Assembly (NCBI GenBank): GCA_963575745.1
Contig: CAUYUJ010016306.1
Span: forward strand, 211,789 to 275,788
Length of the DNA: 64,000 bases
Reading direction: 5' to 3'
Source of the DNA: Prorocentrum cordatum
Taxonomy: Eukaryota > Sar > Dinophyceae > Prorocentrales > Prorocentraceae
Below, in pieces: positions 56,601-64,000 of this stretch. How positions within the stretch are numbered: position 1 is the first letter of the stretch; every line of letters begins with the position of its first letter. Below the pieces are notes generated by a model that was given only the letters and a program-made list of their open reading frames with translations, made no database searches and had not been told where the DNA came from. The position numbers were made by a program, and so were the translations under genes.

Positions 56601-56876
56601 CAGAGTGAGGTGCTCAAAGATCGGGGAAGCGTAATTAAGACTCGAGTGAGCCAGAACTCGGGCTTGCCGACGTTCTTTGTGACGAGCGCATCCTGGATTT
56701 TGACGGTCCTGTTTTCGTGGGATGTGTGCAGCGGGAGCTCGCGTCAAATGACAGACAGCGTCTCGCCATTTTCATGATGGCCCCGTCAGGCCAACCCAAG
56801 CCCCCCGTACCCCAGTCTTACGTCTCCCCGAAAGGAGGTCGGCGGAGAGATCTGCTCGAAGAGAAACAGGCTGCAG

Positions 56877-57150
56877 GAGCATACAGTCAAAAACCCTAAT
56901 AAGGACGCGCGACTGTGCCCAGGGTACCCTTGCGTCCTTGCTCTTTCTTGCTCTCGCGTCCTTGAGGCTTTCGCCGTCCGCCGCCCCAAAAATCCCAACT
57001 TCGGCTTCCAAGGCCCTTGGAAACTTATTTCAACATACATAGTTGCATGAGCTTGTTGGGAATGGGCTCAAGTGGAAATGGGACGCAAGACCCTTGGAGG
57101 GCCCTGCGTCCTTGCCGCGCGTCCTCATGAGGGTTTTGGACTGCATGCTC
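56877..57150. mobile_element. foldback element Q
   Basis: GAGCATACAGTCAAAAACCC plus TAATAAGGACGCGCG (56877-56911) pairs with 57116-57150, 31 of 35 positions. Beyond the arms, GAAACAGGCTGCAG (56863) and GCGACAGGCTGCAG (57158) are in direct orientation. TTGCGTCC also pairs inside. Confidence 0.7.
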
Positions 57151-57327
57151 GAAAAAGCGACAGGCTGCAGGAGCACAGTCTCCCGGAGCTCCGCGCGGAC
57201 ATCTCTCGGATCCGGGGCTGGGCCCCCCCCCCCCCCCCCGCGGCGACTCGGGCGCCTCCCCACCGTGGCGCGCTGCGCGTGCCCCGGGCAGGGGGGGGGG
57301 GCCTGGCGCCGATGCAATTTCTCTCTT

Positions 57328-57557
57328 GGCATCGCTCGGACGTGTGCAGTTTTCCTTCGGCGAGGGCCATCGAGGAGCATCCTTGTTCCTTTGGCGAAGA
57401 AGCCACGCACGACACCGAAAAAAGCACAGCGAATGGACGTCAGAGCGTGTGCATTCTTCCTTCGGCGAGGACCATCGAGGAGCGTCCTTGCTCATCTGGC
57501 GAAAAAACCACGCACGAAGCCGACAAAAGCGCAGGGAATGGACGTCAGAGCGATGGC
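57328..57557. mobile_element. family O, tandem dimer
   Basis: Starts GGCATCGCTCGGACGTG. After about 100 bp a central GGACGTCAGAGCG joins a second unit (TTCCTTCGGCGAGG recurs), which ends ACGTCAGAGCGATGGCC. The units share the terminal repeat. Confidence 0.7.
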
Positions 57558-58274
57558 CAGATCTGCTGCAGACCTCGAAGAAGTCATGCTCATGCCGCTT
57601 TCTGTTCCTCTGGTCCTGACAGGGTTCGGAAGGGGGAGGGGGGGGGACGACTCACGCTAGTTCTAATCGAGGCCTGGGGGCGGGCGCTCCACGTGTTCAG
57701 AGATCCGTTCCTTCGTGTGTGCTGTTGCCAGGCCTTCTGTGGCCGTCTCGGGCCTGGGAAGAGTGAGACTTTACCGCACTTGTTGCAGGTCTGGGGGGAG
57801 GGGAGGACGAAGTAAACGCAGTTTCCCTCCACTGGGAAGCCAGACTTGGGCTTCCAGTGTTGTCGCGCGTGTAGGCGATGCCGATGCGAAGCTCCGCGCG
57901 ACCCCCCCCCGCCCGCCGTCGTTCCCGCTTCGTGTTTCCTGGGTAGCCTCGCGGTTCTCCTGCGATTGTCCCGTAGCGAGCTCTAAGTTAGAAGCGTGCG
58001 TGTATGATCGGTAAGCGTTAGATCAGCCATGTGTGCATGGTCAGACCTGTGATAGTGATTAGTCGGGTCGGTTTTGCATGTGTAGACACATGAGCTGGTT
58101 TGACGAGGTAACAGGGATAGTCAAATTAGAACAGTTAGAACAGTCAGTGGGTTCTACATTGCGTATATGAGCCAGTAGAGTTGCACATGTTCACTAAATA
58201 GGCAGACGACAGGAGAGTTTCAGATATGGGAAGAAGATGAGAGTTAGATCATTCAGATGGTTCAGAGTAGTAGT
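57558..58274. other. no gene recognised
   Basis: Ordinary sequence, AT-richer from 58010; ORFs unremarkable. Confidence 0.4.
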
Positions 58275-58339
58275 CTGACGCCTTTGCAGAGTACGGAGAG
58301 CGACACACAACAACTGCTGGACGAGATACAATCGCCCAG

Positions 58340-58455
58340 TATATGTAGCACCCCGAAGATGCGGATAAGAGTGAGGGGGCGGTGCGGACGTCGGCAGTTT
58401 GCGAGATTCTGGAGAATCCCGCTGGAGGCGCCAAATTTTTTCTTCAAACCACTGT
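58340..58455 (-). repeat. element V, copy 2 (inverted)
   Basis: CCGAAGATGCGGATAAGAGT, GGACGTCGGCAGTTTGCGAG: reverse complement of 26700-26800. Confidence 0.65.
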
Positions 58456-58722
58456 GGATCGGTCGCGGGTGGGTCGCGTGTGCGTCGCAAGTGGCTCGCG
58501 GGTGGGTCGCGGGTGGGTCGCGGATGGGTCGCGGATGGGTCGCGGGGTGGGCCGCGGGTGGGTCGCGGGGTGGGTCGCGGGTGGGTCGCGGGTGGGTCGC
58601 GGGTGGGTCGCGGGGTGGGTCGCGGGTGGGTCGCGGGTGGGTCGCGGGTTGGGTCGCGGTGGGTCGCGGGGTGGGTCGCGGGGTGGGTCGCGGGGTGGGT
58701 CGCGGGTGGGTCGCGGGGGGGA
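58456..58722 (-). repeat. minisatellite GGGTGGGTCGCG
   Basis: About 20 units of 12-13 bp, inverse of 26377-26650. Followed by (CAA)n to 58772. Confidence 0.95.
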
Positions 58723-58772
58723 CGACGACAACAATAACAACAACAAACAGCAACAACAACAACAACAACAAT

Positions 58773-58905
58773 CATTTTAAGACTGTTCGCCCTTATCTGC
58801 TCGAATGTTCAATAACGCGTATTTCCCGAGCCCTCGATACCCGCCCTCTTCGTCTTCGATCGAACCCGTTTTGGGGGGTATGGTTTTCTTCCCTGCAGGC
58901 CTGGC
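58773..58905 (-). repeat. element C, copy 2 (inverted)
   Basis: TCATTTTAAGACTGTTCGCC, CCCGCCCTCTTCGTCTTCGA, GGGGGGTATGGTTTTCTTCC: inverse of 26180-26308. Confidence 0.75.
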
Positions 58906-58984
58906 CCCGGCAAGCGGCGGGGCGGCCGCGGACCGTCGGCCTGGCCAGCGGCAGCGCTGATCGGCGGGGCGGCCGCGGACCGTC

Positions 58985-59345
58985 GACTCGACCCCAAGAG
59001 GGACGGACAGGGGACCGACCACGACGACGACGACAACGACGACGGCGACGACGACGACGGCGACGACGAGCGAAAGCGAGAGCGAGAGAGAACGACAGCA
59101 GGGCCACGAAGGACACGAAGTAGGCCACGAGGGGCGACAGCGGGGACACGAAAGGAATGCGCATGGGGCCACGAAGAGCGCGAACGAGCGGGGGCCACGA
59201 AGGGCAGGTAATGCGGGGCCACAGAAGGCAACGATGGGGCCACTGAGGGTAGCAGCTGGGCCACGTAGGACAGTGAGAGGGCCACAAACGGCGACAGCGG
59301 GGCCACGAAGGGCATGCACATGGGGCCACAACGGGCGCGATTCCT
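58985..59345. repeat. GAC triplets, then GGGGCCACGAAGGGC tandem repeat
   Basis: CGACGACGACAACGACGACG at 59020-59070. Seven to nine 28-34-bp units starting GGGGCCACGAAGGGC follow at 59104-59340. Absent from the left copy of the module. Confidence 0.8.
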
Positions 59346-59364
59346 GGGTGCCTGGGTGTCGGGA

Positions 59365-59600
59365 GCGTGGCGCTTAAGCAAATTGCAGGACATTCCAACG
59401 CAAGGGCGCTATTCTTCGGCAAATTGCAAGCACGTCTCCAGCGAGAGCGCGACTCCAGAGCGCCGGGAGAGCGATTCCTGAATACATTGTAAGGAGGTTC
59501 CAAGCGAGAGTGCGATTCCTAAATAAAATGCGAAGAAATCTCGGGCGGGAGCGGGGGTCCTGAGTAAATTTGGAGGAAGTCTCCGGCGGTAGCCGTTGTT
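59365..59600 (-). repeat. about 40-bp minisatellite, inverted
   Basis: GGAAGTCTCCGGCGGTAGC and GAGCGCGACTCC-type units, inverse of the array at 25512. Confidence 0.75.
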
Positions 59601-59757
59601 GTTGTAATCCGGGGGGCCAGGGGGCCAGTTTGAGAAGGAAGAGCGTCCCTGCCAGAAAACAAGGTACGAGCGTCGAGGGGCACACGTTGAGTGAGAAAAA
59701 ACAGCATGCGCTGGTGATGGGGGATCAGCAATAATTATTACGCACAAGAGGAGAGTT
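59600..59757 (-). repeat. element B, copy 2 (inverted)
   Basis: GTTGTTGTAATCCGGGGGGC, CAAGGTACGAGCGTCGAGGG, then CAGCAATAATTATT. Joined to (CAA)n at 59758-59804. Confidence 0.8.
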
Positions 59758-59758
59758 C

Positions 59759-59806
<48 letters not shown>

Positions 59807-60568
59807 TACTAGCACGTGGGGACACACCGTTCTCACCAGTGCCAGGGTTTTCATAGGAGGCGGGCAATACCCCCACTTTGTGGGGGGGCCGGTTCAAGCT
59901 CTACCAAATTTCCAAACGACTCTTCGCCACCACCCACACCCAGCTTCCCGCCCTATGACGTTCGGACACTTCACTTCGTGGCATGCGGACGACCGTGGCT
60001 ACTATTCAGGGCCCCGCGGCCGACGACGACGGCGTGCGCGCGCGAAGAAAAAACGAATGTGTCCCGCATGGTATTATTTGACAGGGATGATGGCCCTGGC
60101 AGGTGCGCAACCGTTGTTGCAGAAGTTCGAAAAAGTTGCTCGCAAAAACCCGTTTGACAGAAATGATTAAAAAGTGTTGGGTTTCCTACGAATCCGCAAG
60201 AGCGCGCGGGATGAAATGTTGACATTTTTTTGTTGAAAAACCATTGGTTTTTTGATGTTTTTATGTTAAAATCGCTACGAAAACTAAGGTTTTGGAAGGA
60301 TTTCGTCTTGCGCGCGCGAATGTCCACTTTACCTTTTTTTTGCAAGGGATTCTTGAAGTTTGGTTATGGTAGAACAAGAAATGTCCACTTTAGCTTATTT
60401 TTTTGCAAGGGAAAACCGATCGTAACAACACAACCGGATCCGGACCAACCCGTTTTGCCTGAGACTTCCACACGAAAATGATGAAAATGAGGCTGCGGCC
60501 TAGGCGCGGCGGGGGGGTCGTGCACCAGGGGCCCCAACAATAATTATTCTTTAGAAGTAATAATGTTC

Positions 60569-60605
<37 letters not shown>

Positions 60606-60606
60606 G
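59758..60606 (-). repeat. composite unit with element W, copy 3 (inverted)
   Basis: (CAA)n, then GGGGACACACCGTTCTCACC running to GGGGCCCCAACAATAATTAT and a second (CAA)n at 60570-60605. The first 420 bp are nearly identical to 24080-24500 read in reverse. Confidence 0.9.
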
Positions 60607-60735
60607 TCATTCTAAGACTGCTCGCTCCTATCTGCCCGCGTGTCATTCACTATGCATATCCCAAACCCTGGATACCCGCCCTCTTCGTCTTCGATCGTGC
60701 CCCTCTTTGGGGGTTATATTTCTTCCCGGCCACGT
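60606..60735 (-). repeat. element C, copy 3 (inverted)
   Basis: TCATTCTAAGACTGCTCGCT, CCCGCCCTCTTCGTCTTCGA, GGGGGTTATATTTCTTCCC. Confidence 0.75.
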
Positions 60736-61302
60736 GTAATTGGAGAAGCGCGGGAGGCGAACCCGCAATCAGAGGCAGCGAGCTCTGGCACTTGTCGGTG
60801 AGACCCCAAGCAGATATCAGCGGCAACCCACACTGAGACCCCATTTCATTAGCCATAACGCTGGGGCCACTGCGTGCAGGAAAGCGAAATACGGCAGTGG
60901 ACAGCGGTGTTGCCCAGCGGCCCCGCGGGAGGTGAAGTCGGAGCCCGATGTCATCAATCACATTGCTGGGGTTCGCGCGTGCGGGAATGTGATCAGCTAT
61001 ATACAATAACGAAGCGCCATTACTACAGCGCCAGGATCTGCTTGTGCGAAAAGGGTAAGCCTCATCAGCAGGCACTGTCGATGCTGCCCAGCGCGATGTG
61101 GAAGGCAACGCTCCAGGAAACGAGGGAGGTGAACTGGGGCCCGCCATCGCCGGCCACGTTGGGGTGAGAGTTCTGGCAATGTTCGGGGGCACGTGAGACG
61201 ATACCCAACCCGAACGTCACCAGCTGCAGCGCCGGTATCGGCGCGCGCGCGGCAGGCCGGCGATTCCTTCGGAGAGGTGCGTACGAGGACAATAATTCCC
61301 AA
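60736..61302. other. no gene recognised
   Basis: Mixed sequence. A tRNA T-arm-like GCGGGTTCGCCTCCCGC (minus strand, 60748-60764) lacks a tRNA around it. Confidence 0.4.
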
Positions 61303-61424
61303 CCATCCTGTGGTGTGGGGTCCTCGTTTTGAAGAGACGGTCCCCGCGTTCCTCCTCCACTCCTCCTCCTCCTCCTCCTCCTCCCCCCTCCCCCTCCTCC
61401 CTGCGTTTCACCCACCCAGTACAG
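61303..61424 (+). repeat. repeat G copy and (CTC)n
   Basis: CATCCTGTGGTGTGGGGTCC, TCGTTTTGAAGAGACGG, then CTCCTC and CTGCGTTTCACCCACCCAG, the inverse of the sequence closing satellite array 2 (33500-33640). Confidence 0.8.
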
Positions 61425-62970
61425 CGCTTCGTGGCCCCATAGGGAGCTCCACCGAAGGCCCCAGTGCTGCCGCCCGCATGCGTCAACCACACCCAATTCG
61501 GCACACCCCTCACACGTTTCGTGGCCCCATAGGGAGCTCCAGCGAAGGCCCCAGTGCTGCCGCCCGCATGCGTCAGCCACACCCAATTCGGCACACCCCT
61601 CACACGTTTCGTGGCCCCATAGGGAGCTCCACCGAAGGCCCCAGTGCTGCCGCCCGCATGCGTCAGCCACACCCAAGTCTGCACACCCCTCACACGTTTC
61701 GTGGCCCCATAGGAAGCTCCACCGAAGGCCCCAGTGCTGCCGCCCGCATGCGTCAGCCACACCCAATTCGGCACACCCCTCACACGTTTCGTGGCCCCAT
61801 AGGGAGCTCCACCGAAGGCCCCAGTGCTGCCGCCCGCATGCGTCAGCCACACCCAATTCTGCACACCCCTCACACGTTTCGTGGCCCCATAGGGAGCTCC
61901 ACCGAAGGCCCCAGTGCTGCCGCCCGCATGCGTCAGCCACACCCAGTTCGGCACACCCCTCACACGTTTCGTGGCCCCATAGGGAGCTCCACCGAAGGCC
62001 GCAGTGCCGCCGCCCGCATGCGTCAGCCACATCCAATTCGGCACCCCCCTCACACGCCACGTGGCCCCAACCCGCATGCGTCAGCCACACCCAATTCGGC
62101 ACACTTCTCACACGTTTCGTGGCCCCATAGGGAGCTCCACCGAAGGCCCCAGTGCAGCCGCCCGCATGCGTCAGCCACACCCAATACGCCACCCCTCACA
62201 CGTTTCGTGGCCCCATAGGGAGCTCCAGCGAAGGCCCCAGTGCTGCCGCCCGCATGCGTCAGCCACAACCAATTCTGCACACCCCTCACGCGTTTCGTGG
62301 CCCCACAGGGAGCTCCACCGAAGGCCTTAGCGCTGCCGCCCGCATGCGTCAGCCACACCCAATTCGGCACACCCCTCACACGTTTCGTGGCCCCATAGGG
62401 AGCTCCACCGAAGGCCGCAGTGCCGCCGCCCGCATGCGTCAGCCACATCCAATTCGGCACCCCCCTCACACGCTACGTGGCCCCAACCCGCATGCGTCAG
62501 CCACACCCATTTCGGCACACCCTTCACACGCTTCGTGGCCCCATAGGGAGCTCCACCGAAGGCCCCAGTGCCACCGTTCGCATTCGTCCCGCACACCCAT
62601 TGCGGCACTTCCACCAAACACAGCGTTTCGTGGCCCCACAGGGACCTCCACCGAAGGCCCCAGTGGTGCCGCCCGCATGCGTCACCCCCACCCCAGCACA
62701 GCATTTCGTGGCCCCACAGGGAGCTCCACCGAAGGCCCCAGTGGTGCCGCCCGCATGCGCCACCCCCACCCAGCACAGCGTTTCGTGGCCCCACAGGGAG
62801 CTCCACCGACGGCCCCAGTGGTGCCGCCCGCATGCGTCACCCCCGCCCAGTACAGCGTTTCGTGGCCCCACAGGGACCTCCACCGAAGGCCCCAGTGGTG
62901 CCGCCCGCATGCGTCACCCCCACCCAGCACAGCGTTTCGTGGCCCCACAGGGAGCTCCACCGAAAGCGGC
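61425..62970 (+). repeat. 90-bp satellite array 3
   Basis: About 12 units of 90 bp (GTTTCGTGGCCCCATAGGGA, GCTCCACCGAAGGCCCCAGT, GCTGCCGCCCGCATGCGTCA), more homogeneous than arrays 1 and 2. From about 62625 the unit shortens to about 77 bp by losing the TTCGGCACACCCC segment. Long ORFs on both strands (for example 61193-62218, +) are by-products. Confidence 0.95.
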
Positions 62971-62999
62971 ACCCGCAATGTGATATTCACAACTGCGCA

Positions 63000-63300
63000 T
63001 GGTTGTGTCCTTCGCCAGGATAATTATTTTTCAGGAGTGAGAGTTTGAAGGAGGTCCCAGGCGGGAGCGCCGTTATGAGAGCTCAGCGCAGCTCAGTTGC
63101 GCGGGAGGTCGCAGGCGGGAGCGCCGTTCCTTGAGTAAATTGTGCGGAAGTCTCAGGCGGGAGCGGGGGTCCTGAGTAAAATGCGAAGAAGTCTCAGGCG
63201 GGAGCGCCGATCCTGAGTAAATTGTGAGGAAGTCTCAGGCGGGAGTGGGGGTCATGAGTGAATTGTGAGGAGGTCTCAGGCGGGAGCCGTTGTTGTTGTA
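63000..63300 (-). repeat. about 40-bp minisatellite, inverted, second block
   Basis: GGAAGTCTCAGGCGGGAGC units alternating with GGGGTCCTGAGTAAA; inverse of 25512-25945. Confidence 0.9.
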
Positions 63301-63470
63301 ATCCGGGGGGGGCGACGACGCAGTTTGAGGATCGAGCCGCTCCTTATCAAAAAAGCAGGGTGCGAGCGTCGAGGGGCGCGCTGTGACGGAGAAAAAAAGT
63401 GTGCGCCGGTGGGGGGGATCAACAATAATTATTCTTCAAAAGCTAGAGTTCAACGACGACAACAACAATA
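63300..63470 (-). repeat. element B, copy 3 (inverted)
   Basis: TAATCCGGGGGGGGCGACGA, AGGGTGCGAGCGTCGAGGGG, CAACAATAATTATTCTTC, then a short degenerate (CAA)n. Confidence 0.8.
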
Positions 63471-63474
63471 CATT

Positions 63475-63600
63475 CTTTACGCTTCGCGTATCCCCGCCAA
63501 CCCATCTCACAGCAGCAACTCTTGCGAAGCATGCCGACAGCCGTGTTTTTCAGGCGTGTGTCCGCTTGGCCCCGCATATCTCCCCTGTTCCTCCTTCCTC
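63475..63600 (+). repeat. dispersed repeat S, copy 2
   Basis: TTTACGCTTCGCGTATCCCC to CCTGTTCCTCCTTCCTC, homologous to 7238-7370. Confidence 0.8.
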
Positions 63601-63669
63601 CCGCCTCCTTGTACATCCTCCTTGTGGGGGGAGCGGGAGAAGGACGAGGCGGAGGAGGAGGGAGAGAAA

Positions 63670-64000
63670 GCGCTCCTCGTGGTGTGAGTCGTTTGGGGTT
63701 TCTCGTCCTGGTGTGAGTCGTTCGGGCCCCTCCTTCCTGGTGTGAGTCGTTCGGGCTCTTCGTGGTGTGAGTCGTTCGGGCCCCTCGTCCTGGTGTGAGT
63801 CGTTCGGGCTCCTCGTGGGGCCTCTTGGGCGCCTCCTGGAGCCTCTTGTGGCCTCTTGGGGGCCTCTTGGGGGCCTCTTGGGGGCCTCTTGGGGCCTCTT
63901 GGGGCCTCTGCCTCTTGGGGGCCTCTTGGGGCCGCTTGGGGGCCTCTGGGGGGCCTCTTGGAGGCCTCTTGGGAGCCTCTTGGGGGCCTCTTGGGGCAAT
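63670..64000 (+). repeat. GTGTGAGTCGTT repeat and GGGGCCTCTTGG minisatellite
   Basis: Same order as 8985-9425; runs off the window end. Confidence 0.9.

Noticed and set aside
60745-60768. tRNA T-arm-like GCGGGTTCGCCTCCCGC on the minus strand
   Set aside because: No acceptor stem, D-arm or anticodon arm at the required distances; B-box has C where A is expected.
61425-62970. CRISPR-like array
   Set aside because: The whole 90-bp unit is repeated without distinct spacers; it is a satellite in a eukaryotic genome.

Overview
The window reads as nuclear DNA of a dinoflagellate. The strongest marker is a complete copy of the 22-nt dinoflagellate spliced leader (DinoSL) at 50149-50170, followed by a shortened second copy, which is the signature of a retroposed trans-spliced mRNA. 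Supporting signs are GC-AG as well as GT-AG introns, very high but patchy GC, same-strand genes in a row, extreme simple-sequence content, and proteins of the kind massively amplified in dinoflagellate gene sets. I cannot name the species; the style is reminiscent of Prorocentrum or Symbiodiniaceae (a guess). Nothing looks bacterial, and I found no rRNA, convincing tRNA or CRISPR.

Most of the window is repeat. From 1 to 36 kb there are many small foldback or MITE-like elements (families A, E, J, K, L, O and others), minisatellites, microsatellites, one truncated gag-like gene (15.4-17.1 kb), a composite repeat module (23.7-26.8 kb) and two facing arrays of a 90-bp satellite (28.9-30.8 kb on +, 31.6-33.5 kb on -). 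From 50 to 64 kb the same families return: the composite module in inverted orientation (58.3-60.7 kb) and a third 90-bp array (61.4-63.0 kb).

The outstanding region is 36274-49897. This 13.6-kb block begins and ends with a perfect 15-bp inverted repeat (TTTGATGAACGCGAA), has T-rich tracts just inside both ends, and sits inside a copy of repeat family E, whose left and right halves flank it. It holds six gene units, all on the + strand. Ahead of each unit lies a cluster of a short hairpin, AGCGG-N5-CCGCT-TTGC, with about 29 copies in the block and none recognised elsewhere in the window. I interpret it as a giant terminal-inverted-repeat element carrying its own gene set and shared regulatory or structural hairpins.

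The six units, in order: an Ala/Pro/Lys-rich protein with a basic C-terminal domain; a protein starting with a C-x2-C finger; a protein with a coiled-coil-like C-terminus; a four-exon Cys-motif protein; a large protein resembling, from memory, a hyper-abundant dinoflagellate family with a KGA-G-P-C motif and possibly transposase-like; and a small zinc-ribbon-like protein. Units 1, 4 and 5 carry frame disruptions at homopolymers (unit 5 others too), unit 2 a 17-bp tandem duplication, and unit 3 an in-frame TAG. This copy is therefore probably decaying, although some single-base homopolymer shifts could be assembly errors.
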